Of a stretch of DNA of 64,000 nt, positions 1 through 10,500 are shown one piece after another. Position 1 is the first letter of the stretch, and every line of letters begins with the position of its first letter. Location of the stretch: positions 81,992,861-82,056,860 of the forward strand of contig JAOWCC010000019.1 in assembly GCA_030867875.1 (NCBI GenBank), read 5' to 3'. The notes beneath the pieces are model-generated. The model had not been told where the DNA came from. It ran no database searches and saw nothing but the letters and a program-made list of their open reading frames with translations. The DNA is from Actinernus sp. WN-2022 (taxonomy: Eukaryota > Cnidaria > Anthozoa > Actiniaria > Actinernidae). Both the position numbers and the translations under genes were made by a program.

Positions 1-1184
1 GCAAATTTATAGTAGAGGGAAATGTTAAACTTTGTTTTCGAGTTAAGCTTTTTGGAAAACTTCTCTAGATCTCGAAAACTTCCTTATACACCTCATTCAT
101 AAGTAAGGGCGTGGTCTCTGTATTTTAACAGTTTAGCCACATGTTCAATGTATGAAAAACAACACCCTTGCCATGCGAAAGAGCATACCAACATTGGTGA
201 ACCTGTAGAATTTGAGTGTTGTAGAATAAAAGGCTGTAAAGTTACAGCGATTTGAAATTAGATAGATTCGTATGAGAAAAACCGTGTAGGCCTTTACAGC
301 ATCGCTTTCGTGTATTTTCTACATTTAAAACGCCAATAACTCGACAGCAATTTGAAACGTTGCTTTCAAACTGTGGTCAATTACTAATTTAGGTACGATC
401 TTTCATGTGGGTAGCAATAGTTTTTCTGTACACATTAATCTTCCAATTTATGCAAATTAGGTGGCGACCATTATGAATGAGGTCTATGGCATTCTCTCAC
501 AATCCAACTCAAAGTACCGACTCGCCGTCACCTCAATTTTCGAACTCATTCTCGAGCTCTGCAGTATTAAAAAATAGCAATCCTCATTTAAAAATTATCT
601 TCCAAGATGCTGTCAGTCCAAAAATCTCCTCAGTACAAGGGCACCCAACGAGTACTTTTTGAAATTCGTTTTGAAACCAGTTGTCTGCAGCTTATCTAGC
701 CATTTTAAGGCGCCTACTATGTCTTTTGACGTATTCTAGAAAGCTATTACCTGTTCGGATTTTCTAGGTAGAAATCGCGTCAACCGAAAATACTATGGCA
801 AAATATTCCCGGCCTACGAATTTGTTAGTATCTAGAACAGAAACAAGAATTTTCTAGCCCAAGTAACTTCATGTTGCAAAGTTTTGCGGAGGTACGAATT
901 TTTTAGGGATTCTTTTTCCTTTAGGCAATTCTTAGGGAATTCAAATGTGTTGTTCTGACTCTTTTGATCAGACGAATTGGGACGTACGAATATTTTAGGG
1001 GAAACCTTTTAGTCTCCCTTTTCTCCTATAATTTTCTAGAGATTGAAAACAAATTTTCTAGCCAGTATTTCAGAAAACAATTTTCTAGGGATAATTTTTT
1101 CAAATCCGAAAGTTTTAGGCTAACTTACTATCCCGAACAGCTTTTTAACCGAAAAATTCGTTGGGTGCCCTTGTCAGTATTCCA
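1..1184. other. AT-rich noncoding stretch with a recurrent TTTTCTAG motif
   Basis: No convincing gene is seen on either strand; open frames are short and lack recognisable domains. Between about 780 and 1,120 the motif AATTTTCTAG (variants TTTTTTAGG, TATTTTAGG, AGTTTTAGG) recurs around ten times at intervals of roughly 30-50 bases, usually after GAA/CGAA. This looks like a decayed short-period repeat abutting the inverted-repeat element that starts at 1,185. If the SLC22 gene at 7.4-10.8 kb continues leftwards, its later exons were not found here. Confidence 0.5.
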
Positions 1185-1284
1185 CACTGTAAATTCAAAA
1201 GAGCTGTTTCAGCCCAAAAAGCCAAATCAGCCCCAAAGGCACTAGGGCTGATTTGGCTCTTATAGGGGTCGTTTTGAAAAATGA

Positions 1285-1680
1285 GACCAAATCAGCCCCA
1301 ATAAAAACCAAATTGACCCCATATATTTCTAATTTGGCCCCTTTATGTCATTTTAGTGCTACAATAAGAGCCAATTTAGCTTTTAAGCAAGGGTCGTATT
1401 GACCCCATTATTTCTAATTTGGTCCTTAGGCCATTTTAGTCCTACAATAAGAGCCAATTTAGCTTTTAAGCAAGGGTCGTATTGACCCCATTATTTCTAA
1501 TTTGGTCCTTAGGCCATTTTAGTCCTACAATAAGGGTCAATTTAGCTTTTAAGCAAGGGTCGTATTGACCCCATTATTTCTAATTTGGTCCTTAGGCCAT
1601 TTTAGTCCTACAATAAGGGTCAATTTAGCTTTTTAGCATGAGTCATATTGACCCTATTATTTTAAATTATTTTTCCTACT
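1285..1680. repeat. 83-bp tandem repeat, left subterminal region
   Basis: Units of exactly 83 bp start at about 1,368, 1,451, 1,534 and 1,617 (each with RGRGYCAATTTAGC, then GGTCGTATTGACCCC and TTTCTAATTTGG). The copies are almost identical, with GAGCC/GGGTC variation at the unit start. Earlier, more degenerate units begin near 1,210. The array is the left counterpart of the looser repeats at 6,300-6,690. Confidence 0.85.
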
Positions 1681-2224
1681 CTTTGAAACCACATAGGCAT
1701 GAAGTCTGGTGTCATGGGCTGATTCCTATACCGTAGCCCGCAACGATTGGATATAACATAAAGCCGCAGAGTCCGGAAATTTTCTCAGATGCGAAGAACT
1801 ATTTAAATTGTTTCTACTTTGTGAGGAAGTTAGCATGTACATGTACATTGCTTATGCATTAATAAATGAAAAATAATTCAAAAGTACGAAATAATATTAT
1901 GAAAATAGTCCAGAAGAGTCCGCAGTTGTTCCGCGAGTACAACCGTGTCTCCTGGTGCACAAGTAGAGACTGGTAACTACGGTACTGCGAATTTGTCAGC
2001 GGCAACGCTCATAAGTATATCAGGTTTCGAGTACTTCAACGGTCACGATCAACGAAGCAGTTATGCAGTTTCTGGTTTTGAGCGGTCTTGTCCTACAACT
2101 TCAATGGATTTACAGAAGGTTAGCTAGTTTAAGAGTTTTGGAACCAAGCTAAGAACTTATCAAGACGTCGTTTGGACCGTGGAGCGAGTAGAGAATACCC
2201 GTCCATTTTTTGGAGTTTAATAAA

Positions 2225-2658
2225 ATTAAATGTACCGCAGTCCCGCAGTGATCTCAAAGCCTTACGGTTAACTATGAATCCTATTACAATCTTTTGAGAA
2301 CGACAAAGTTATATATTTAAGTGCTACCGCAGTCCGCAGTCCCGTAGTGATCGCAAAGCCTTATGGTCAACTTTGAATCCTACAATCTTTTGAGAACGAC
2401 AAAGTTATATATTTAAGTGCTACCGCAGTCCGCAGTCCCGTAGTGATCGCAAAGCCTTATGGTCAACTTTGAATCCTACAATCTTTTGAGAACGACAAAG
2501 TTATATATTTAAGTGCTACCGCAGTCCGCAGTCCCGTAGTGATCGCAAAGCCTTATGGTCAACTTTGAATCCTACAATCTTTTGAGAACGACAAAGTTAT
2601 ATATTTAAGTGCTACCGCAGTCCGCAGTCCCGTAGTGATCGCAAAGCCTTATGGTCAA
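2225..2658. repeat. 96-bp tandem repeat
   Basis: The phrase GTGCTACCGCAGTCCGCAG recurs at 2,321, 2,417, 2,513 and 2,609, giving an exact 96-bp period. Later units are essentially identical to one another; the first, from about 2,225, is more diverged. The array stops in mid-unit at GGTCAACT and runs straight into telomere-like repeats. Confidence 0.9.
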
Positions 2659-2756
2659 CTAACCCTAACCTAACCCTAACCTAACCCTAAACCCTAACCT
2701 AAACCCTAAACCCTAACCTAACCCTAACCTAACCCTAACCTAACCCTAACCCTAAT
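2659..2756. repeat. Interstitial telomere-like repeat, mixed unit lengths
   Basis: About 98 bp of CCCTAA-type repeats on the plus strand. The units are mixed: CCCTAA (TTAGGG type), CCTAA (TTAGG type) and CCCTAAA (TTTAGGG type) alternate. TTAGGG is the usual animal telomere repeat, including Cnidaria. The block joins the 96-bp array directly and is followed by unrelated DNA, so it is an internal tract and not a chromosome end. Confidence 0.9.
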
Positions 2757-3063
2757 CATGTAAGTGTTATTAGATTGGGCTTCCTGTGTTTATCTGACGG
2801 ACTGCGGTAGCAGTGAAAATATACAAGTTTATTGTGGACGGGTATTCTCTACTCTAGCCGAATGGCTATTTATGGGCTGGTATCCTTGGAAGAAAACGAA
2901 ACACTAAAGACAGTTCGAAGATGATAGTGGTAAGCCTGCATCATGATCAGTTTTAAAGTAATTCCTAATTTACCTACAAGTAGATACGTTGATCAGTAGG
3001 TCCCTTAATAATACTAACAAAAAGTAAATGAGTATTTCATGGACGAACTGTGCAAAAACAGGA

Positions 3064-3400
3064 TGAGCCTGGGTGGCGCAGTGGTTAAGCGCTTCTCCTC
3101 TCAGTCTCACCTCTGGATCTGTGGGAAATGGCAAGATGTTGAGGTTTTTTTAGCAATCTAGCTTTGTAGAGCCCAGGTTCGATCACCAAAGTGGCGCTAT
3201 ACTGTATGTGAGTTGAGTTTGTTGGTATCTTATATACATGTATCACTCTTGCTTCGAGGGTTTTTCTCCGGGTTCTCAGGTTTTCCTCCCTCCAAAATAC
3301 CAACACGCTAAATTCAAATTCAATCTGTAAATTATTTAGCCAGGTCCTGGCTAAGATCAGCCCCGTGGTGCCATTGCAAATTCAAGGTTATTATTATCTG
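3064..3400 (+). mobile_element. tRNA-derived SINE, possibly with a Nin-like central domain
   Basis: The head resembles a tRNA: GCCTGGGTGGCGCAGTGG contains a pol III A box near 3,071-3,083, and GGTTCGATCACC (3,176-3,187) is a B box. The boxes are about 94 bp apart, longer than in a tRNA, because roughly 45-50 bp including a T7 run lies between them. Downstream, TTTTTCTCCGGGTTCTC followed by TTTTCCTCCC (3,260-3,292) resembles the conserved body of eumetazoan Nin-type SINEs; this identification is from family knowledge and was not checked by alignment. The 3' limit is uncertain. Confidence 0.65.
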
Positions 3401-3741
3401 TCAACATGCATCTCTGTAGGTTTTCGCATGTTTTTTTTTTTGGATGAACAGGTAAATGTTGAAGACCCAATTTTGTAGGCAGGTCTCCTTTGAGGACTTA
3501 AGTTGGCAAGCATTGATTACAAAATAATATTATTGGCTTCATGTTCAGTCCTGATATGTAATAGCTACATGTACATGTACAGTATATACATGTAGTGTTT
3601 ATGTTGGCTTAATATTACCTGCTTGTTTACATTTGTCAATAGGTTGTCTGTCAGTAATTATATATTTATTTTGAAAAAGGTTTATCATTTTCATGACAAA
3701 GAAACCAGAGAGTAATCCTTAAAAGTTTTTTTTGGGGGCTA

Positions 3742-4032
3742 GATTGCAGAATACCCCCCACTCAAGTACATTAGGTGTTGATGCCAACATGTCAATGCAT
3801 TGACATCATACATGTTGCTTCGTTCTACTACTGTGAACAGAGAGACTCGCTCACATCCAGACATATCTCTCTAACGTGTTGACGTATTAACATCATACAT
3901 GTTGCTTCGTTCTACAAGACTCATTCAAATCCAGACATATCTCTTTGGAGAGATAACCATATATGGACTAACGCATTGACATGTTGTCGTCTCCACCTAA
4001 CATACTTGAGCGGGGGATATTCTGTAATTGCT
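3742..4032. mobile_element. Inverted-repeat MITE-like element, about 290 bp
   Basis: Arms at about 3,742-3,805 and 3,968-4,032 are imperfect reverse complements (AGAATACCCCCCACTCAAG against its partner CTTGAGCGGGGGATATTCT). Within the loop a direct repeat including CATACATGTTGCTTCGTTCTAC occurs twice (about 3,808 and 3,894). No coding capacity; target duplication not resolved. Confidence 0.7.
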
Positions 4033-4035
4033 TTG

Positions 4036-5117
4036 ATTTTAGTTTTAATTTCTTAATTAAAATAACATTAGATACTTTCATTGTTAGTGGGGCTTCTAAT
4101 GGGCACACAGACAACTTGAATATAAAAAACAATGACTTTAATTCCCAAAATAATGTAAATTAAGTGGCTAGAACACTGCGAACAGTAATGTTGTACATGT
4201 ACTCTTCCTTTTTTTTCAGCAAACGTGTATGCCAGAAAAGCAAAGATACAATGTACTGTAGAACAGGAGTGGCAGGCATACATGTACAATATGGAAAGCA
4301 ACAAGACTGCTGGTTGGCTGAATACACGTGGGAGAAGACCACAGATAAGACTTATAAAAGCATAGACTGGGCTATTTTAGGATAGTTACTCATGTTTAAA
4401 AAAGGACCTGTCCTGTTACGGTATTTCTCAAAATTATGTTTACAACATTTTCTGGAATATTTCCCCCCTCTATATTTTGGTTTAAACTCATCATTTGCCT
4501 ATAAATCCTAGGCCAGTGACAACTCGTTGTTTACCTGTGAACCCTAGCTCTATGTGGGTGAGACCTCATTGTTTACCTGGGAACTTATTTATTGACGGTT
4601 AGGGTTAGGTTTATGTTACGGGTTAGTGTTTAGTGTTCTTGCGTGTGAACTCTACTTAATTTGTGAGGCTGAAAGTTTCAAAATGGCTGATTAAACGAGT
4701 GGGACTCAAAATGATTCATGGCCGCTTTCCTATGCCATTTTGCAAAACTCACGGTCAATCGAAAGCTGGGATGAGTCTCCTGTATGTACATCAGTGGCCT
4801 CCCTTGCATACTTTAGTGACCCTCTACACATACATATGGTGGCCTATTGTGCTTCCTTATAAGGAGGTTGTACGATAGACACTTCTCTTTAGCCTTGCCC
4901 GTGTAATAACAAGTGACAGAAGTGAGATTCTTGAAAAGTAAAAATTGTGCCTTGTGCTCATGTTGTTTGACATTCAACAATACCGTAACCCAGTTTTCCC
5001 ATTAGATAGAATGCACATAACAATTTATTTCACTATTGTCAAAAAAAATTGCCCTCTATGTTATTAACAAGTAATCGCATGGGTCCTCGTAAAATAAATT
5101 ATTAAAGGGAAACTTAG
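4036..5117. other. No gene recognised
   Basis: Short open frames occur on both strands between 4,068 and 4,878 but overlap one another, lack domain signatures and show no splice context. The stretch is rich in ACATGTACATGTA-type words. It lies inside the 1,185-6,711 element. Confidence 0.5.
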
Positions 5118-5705
5118 CTGAAAACAATGTTTGTTCTCAAGTGTTTGTTTATACTGTAGATGCCTAAATACATTGCTGTGTTCATCTCCAGTCAAGTGTA
5201 CACTAGATGCAGGTTCTCCCAACATGCATAGTTAGGGGAGAAAAAAATTGAGTACCTTGGGGGAATTTATTTCAAATCCAGGCTTCTACTGTTAAGAGTG
5301 GTAAGTAAAAAGAAAACTTGTAGCTGATGTGGTCAAGTTGAGTACACTGGGAAAATCGCCAGTTGCCTAGAAGCTTTGGGAGAACTCTATACAATGTAGA
5401 TGCCATTTATGCACCGATTTTTCTGACAATAACACTCATTTGAATTTTCTGTGCATTGGCATCTTGGATCACATGACATCACTGTTGTCCCTATTGTTAC
5501 ACAACAAAAGTGCTATTGCTTTCTGACAGTAGGGGCAACACTGTGATGTCATGAGATCCAAGATGGTGGCACACAGGAAATTCAAATGAGCCCTATCGAT
5601 TAAAAAATAGGTGCATAAATTACATCTAGTGTACAATTTACTGGAGTCAAATGCAGAAACAAACATGCATTTAATAATCATTTGAGAGCAAACATTGTTC
5701 ACTTT
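5118..5705. repeat. Long imperfect palindrome (foldback)
   Basis: The strongest arms are about 5,385-5,500 and 5,535-5,650: TACAATGTAGATGCC, TTATGCACCGATTTTT, TCATTTGAATTTTCTGTG and ATCTTGGATCACATGACATC all recur as reverse complements. Weaker pairing extends outward (GTTTGTTCTCAAGTG near 5,130 against its complement near 5,685). A foldback of this size fits a MITE; ends and target duplication are not resolved. Confidence 0.7.
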
Positions 5706-6299
5706 TTATGATCAGATTTGTAAAAAAAAATGGAGTTATTAAGGGTAACTAGCAAAATAATACTGGGATAAGGGATAACAAACCAGAATTCAAAACAGTA
5801 GGGATAACCAAAGTCCATTGGGATAAGAGATAATCAATAACAGCCATCTGCATCTCAGGGATAAGGGATAACTATCCAGAAAAACAGGGATAAACCGCAC
5901 CACCTCCCCTAACCGGGCCTCTAAATTGAAGTATGTATATAAGCCTCTGTTATTTACTGTATTTATATGTTATATTGACAATTTCATACTTTAAGAAATG
6001 CATTAGACTCTGTTCTATTGACAATTTATAATTTCATACTGTGCTGTTATTTATTTGAATATTATATTGATAATTTCAAATGTAAAAGAAAGTCATTCAT
6101 ACAATTAAATATGAATAATTGCAAAGCTTACCAACTTTGTTATCTTAATTTGTAAATTTCAGTCTGGGTGAAATACAACTGACACTGATGTGAATCATTT
6201 CTGAATTCAGAAAAGTGTATTAATGCATCCAATACTGTATATCCATTTTGTTTGGATCCAATCCTTATATGCTGGGTCCAAAATACATGTAGCTCTTCA
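5706..6299. other. Noncoding, with a GGGATAA-rich segment
   Basis: From 5,738 to 5,895 the words GGGATAAGGGATAAC, GGGATAACC and GGGATAAGAGATAA recur about eight times as a loose repeat. The remainder to 6,299 is AT-rich with no recognisable gene. Confidence 0.5.
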
Positions 6300-6689
6300 A
6301 ATGGGTAACAAAATAGCTAATTTTTGGGGCTGTTTCGGTCCCCCCCCCCCCCAAATCAAATTGATCCCACTGTTTTCCAAATCAGTACTTAGGGTGGGTC
6401 AATTTGACCCCTAATTAAGGGCTAAAATACTTACTCAAATGGGTACCAAAACAGCCAATTTCTAGGGCTATTTCAGCCCCCTGAAAAATCAAATTGACCC
6501 CAGTTTTTTTCAAATCAGCACTTCATGGGGTCGATTCAACCCCTAACAAAGGATCAATTCAACCCTAAATAAGTGTCAATTCAGCCCCTAATTTTAGTGC
6601 TAAATTAGCCCCGCTAAATGGGGCCAAAACAGCTTTAAAGTATGTGCCAAATTTTACTCACCGTTTTGGCCCCATTTTTGGGGTCAATT
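6300..6689. repeat. Right subterminal repeats of the 5.5-kb element
   Basis: Loose repeats of AAATCAAATTGACCCC, GGTCAATTCAACCCC and ATTTTGGGGCCAAAAC-like words in inverted relation to the left subterminal array. A C-tract of about 13 bases lies near 6,341. Confidence 0.65.
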
Positions 6690-6711
6690 CAGCTCTTTTG
6701 AATTTACAGTG

Positions 6712-7385
6712 CACTCATCTACACAGGAAGCCTCTATTGCAGTTGTTTTGCGAAATATTCAAGGATAAAATTTGAACAGCGGCATACACTCAAACCAGCG
6801 CTTGCATCGTTTACAAACCAGTTTGAAGTCTCTTACAAATTTATTCTTCAGTTGAAAAGCCGTTTCTAAGAAATGTCTTTCTATTGAATGAGAACATGTT
6901 CTACTAATATTACTCTTCCACTTTTCTTTCAGTTTTAACCGATACAAAAAGATCCGTGAAAGTAATTTTGATTCTACTGATTCTTGGGTAGCCTGTGGAC
7001 CGCTTGTCTACTAAATTAAAAATGATTTCATTTCGCGCGCTTTCCTCGTAATGACGTCATGTTGACAAGTAAATGGAAATTAAATAATGTTGTAGTTGTA
7101 GTAGAATCTTTATTTACAGAGGCTGTAAACATTATTACCGGTTACCCTGTAGTTTAAATTATGGCCCTCTTAAATTAGGCTAAGAAAAACTAACATAAAT
7201 ATAGAATAATTAAAATCAGATAGAAAATAACAAAAGGATGATAATTGTAAATAATATGGTAGATAATGGTGATATTAATAATACTACTAATAATAGTAAT
7301 GATTATGAAAACTAACGCCTAATGGGTCTAGGTATAGTAGTGACACTTACATTGGACGAACGGAAGACGTTGTTTGTGCCCTTAC
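6712..7385. other. Noncoding DNA downstream of the last visible SLC22 exon, with a LINE-like 3' tail
   Basis: On the minus strand 7,150 to 7,085 reads GTTTACAGCCTCTGTAAATA then AAGATTCTAC and (TAC/AAC) triplets, resembling a non-LTR 3' end with AATAAA and a simple tail. No sixth SLC22 exon was recognised here. The sequence directly after the exon donor at 7,385 is intronic. Confidence 0.45.
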
Positions 7386-7520
7386 CTGTTAAGTGAGGGG
7401 ATAGCAATGAACATTCCGATCAGTTCAAACACAGCAGACAGGAAGAAATTGAGGTACATGTTTCCACCGATGGTTGTTGAACTGAGACTAATTCCATAAT
7501 AAACTAACCCACTAACCGCC
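7386..7520 (-). CDS. SLC22 coding exon 5 (TM7)
   Basis: Acceptor TTTCCAG precedes 7,520; the exon ends at 7,386 before GTAAGG, phase 2. It encodes VSGLVYYGISLS, GGNMYLNFFLS and FELIGMFIAIPSLNR, typical of TM7 and the following segment. The family's next segment (GRK loop and TM8) is not found in the 7.4 kb to the left. The intron upstream is 1,552 bp, much larger than the others, and carries repeat DNA. Confidence 0.9.
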
Positions 7521-10500
7521 CTGGAAATAATAACACATAATTAGCTAATATTCAAAATATATGATAGTCTTGTTGTGATAAAAGATGACTGAATCCAACC
7601 CAAAACATAAACTCCCAATGGAAATCTCGTGGATACAAGGTTAACCGTAGCTTTTAACAAGACTGCATTGCATTTTGTAGTTTCAGAAAATATCCTTCCC
7701 CCGCGTTTGTTTTTGCTTCGACCTCTTTTTCCCCTGGATGTTCTGGCCGGGTGTTGAACAAGCATTTGTAGCTGTAAAAATACGCTGTGCGTTTTCTTTT
7801 CAAACCTATTGTGTGACAAATATTTATTATAATGCGGGTATGTTATTTACTTTTAGCGAGAATAGTCGCTGAAATTGTACTGTAGTCTACGTGCGTGTCA
7901 CAGGAAATCAATTTCGCCGAAGTTTCCTAGCAGTAATTTATCAGTATATCGTGAATCTGATCGACAAATACCCCAAAAACAGTGCTTCGTAGCACCTGCT
8001 TTCTTCATAGCTACACATAATCTTGAGTTGGGTTCTGGAATATTTGTCCGCATTTCAATCCCCTGATGCTTTGCGTCAATTATGAGTTTTCTATATTTAG
8101 AATCTAGGCAGAACGCTATTGTGTACACTCAATCCACATGGACTGAACAAAAGACAGGAATTCAATTCCAAAAAATCGCATCATTTACAATTAGCACATC
8201 TTTGTGACTTAATTGTTACCGTATTTTTCTATAGTGCTATTACTGTCCATGTATGGGTATGCACGATTACATAACTCCTATTATCTATACATGGCAGAGT
8301 TACACGTACATTTGATTATATTTTTAGTACATACTTATAGTCACGGTACTCAGTCACAATGGTTTTTAATTAGTTTTAGTTTTGCTCTATGATCTCTTTT
8401 ATTATCTTTTTAACTTATTGTAATTAGTTAATTAGTTAGTGCAGTTATATTTTTATAACTTAGTTCCAAGTATTTAGCCCGAATTTTGTACTGAAGAAGT
8501 CCGAAGGCCGAAACGTTTACTGCATCATTAAATTATGGACCAGTGAAGAGTTCGCAAGTCGACACTCATTTATACACTCATCTATCAATATTTTAAGTGT
8601 ACAAGCGTCTGGTATCTTAACTAGCGACAGTAATCGTTGGAAAGCCAAGTTGTTGGAAAGCCAAGTTGTTGGAAAGCCAATGTTGTTGGAACATTACAAT
8701 AAAACATATACAGAATACTTTGCCTGTCTGTTACACCCAACCCACCAACTATCTAGTTGTAGATTTCCAAATCAGTATTAACGAGTAGTAGAAAATAACA
8801 CGCGATGTCGTGTATCTGTGCTACAAGGCTTGCTCAAAAAGTGATGAATAAAGAAAAAAAACCGTTGTGGGAAACATAAACAAGCCGGTTGAAGAGAGTA
8901 CCATGTAGGCCCCTCTTGAGGGGTAAATGTGTCGTTTTCAATTCACACCTTCCCAGCAGTACATACATGATCGTGTGGGACTCGTGCTATACGGGGCAAA
9001 ATCAGAAAGAATATTTTACAGGCATTTTGTTTACCCACCAACGCTCACAGAATCCAGGCCTAACTTTCTTACCAGCAGTACCAGGAGACAAGTGTTTTGT
9101 GCGTCATTCTTCGCGTAGCGAACAGGTCCCTTATATCTCCGAGCCTCTCTAACTGGTCTTTGTTTTCGTCAGCAAAAATGAAAGCGTCGTGCTCCACAAC
9201 TTTTCCATTTGCCTTCGCAACTGCCTGAAGTGTTTTCGTAGCTTCAGCATATTTCCCTTTTACTAAAAGCCAGCGAAGAGATTTTGGAGTGAACCTGTGG
9301 ATGGAGAGTGGAAATTCCCGAATCAGAGAGTTGCATTAATTTGCTGTAGCCGTAGGTTTTGTCTTATTGTCATTTTTTTGTAATTTCCATTGACTTGAAA
9401 ACACGAAGCACTCATCAGAAATTTGTCTAGTGTGTGCTGTGCACAAATTAAGCCGCCCATTTTAGCATAACTTGCACTGGTCATGTAGTAACTCACTTCC
9501 AGAAGATGATGAACAGTAATCCTGGTGCGCTTGTTATGATGGAGAGTGTTCGCCAGTTAGGGACAAGATAAGCCACTAGTGCTAGAGACCAGAGAGCCAA
9601 GATCCATGCAAACCAGATGCCAATTCCTACCACACTACGATGACGCACACCAACGTACTCCATCACGAGAACATACCCACAGATGGAGTATCCACCTTAG
9701 AGAAACGTACAATTTTTATTATTATTATCGTTATCAACGGATGTCATTGCCAGTTTTTAGGTTAGTGTTATAGAATGTTCGTTCCTCAAGAATCGCAGTA
9801 GCACATGCAATAGTGATAGCCTCTATTGATATCTAAAATCGCGCCTTTTTATTTCCTTACCTATACCTGCACCAACCAGGCCTCTAAACAGTGCAAATAC
9901 CCAGTATTTACCAGCAAAGGCCGTGATAAACCCACAGGCACACGCGAGCATACTGAAAGGGAATATAACGATCTTCCTCCCAAACTTATCACTGAGTACA
10001 CTGGCTACCATGGCGCCGAATATCCACACAAGGAACGTCATGGAGTTAGTAATGCTCACATACACGGCCTTATCGCACACCAGATCCCACTGAAAACAAA
10101 TATCATGCACAGTGAATGTCATGCAATGCAATGATATGTACATGCATACTCATTTGAAACAAACTGGAAAATTAAAGAGTATTTGAAGCGTCTGGTTGGA
10201 TGATGTTTTCCTTTTCCAAGTGTTTGTATTGCATCATGAAACTCGAAATACATCATGAAACCCGAAATACTTGGTTTTCCCCTTTGATTATGTTTTAAGA
10301 TGACTGATCCATTTGGTCTTACATTTAAAACCACACTGACGATTTTGTAATTCAACCATACGATATATATATATGGAGAAAAGGACTTGGCACTAATTTT
10401 TTACCAGCGACAACAAATGATCTGCGCATGTTCACCGACAAGCAGTTTCATTGTTTTCAAATAACTCGACCATGCGCAGTAAGGGAAGGTCTGGGGACGA

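Larger units (their letters stand above)
2187..2853. mobile_element. Small nested inverted-repeat element holding 96-bp and telomere-like arrays
   Basis: A perfect 19-bp inverted repeat (AGTAGAGAATACCCGTCCA at 2,187-2,205 and its complement at 2,835-2,853) brackets the 96-bp array and the telomere-like block. Inside the right end, 2,795-2,820 is an inverted partial match to the 96-bp unit (around GGACTGCGGTAGCA), so the arms may be longer but decayed. No coding capacity is seen. Confidence 0.5.
1185..6711. mobile_element. 5.5-kb inverted-repeat (TIR) element, host to nested repeats
   Basis: The outer ends are a perfect 22-bp inverted repeat at 1,185-1,206 and 6,690-6,711, beginning CACTGTAAATTC and ending GAATTTACAGTG. 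Just inside both ends lie related subterminal repeats built from AAATCAGCCCC and GGGTCAATTTGACCCC-type units (about 1,207-1,680 and 6,300-6,689). No transposase is visible; all frames inside are short, so it is non-autonomous or decayed. CAC ends recall the CMC/EnSpm group, but the expected 3-bp target duplication is not clear (CCA left, CAC right). The interior holds a 96-bp array, telomere-like repeats, a SINE and two palindromes, so it has been a repeated landing site. Confidence 0.6.

Noticed and set aside
2659..2756. Chromosome end
   Set aside because: Telomere-like units are short, mixed in length and followed on both sides by other DNA; interstitial tract.
5738..5895. Homing endonuclease site because of TAGGGATAAC words
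   Set aside because: Only part of such a site is present and the word belongs to a loose GGGATAA repeat.
7541..8128. Possible extra SLC22 exon or nested gene in the large intron
   Set aside because: The flanking exons join in phase without it, and the frames show no MFS-like sequence.
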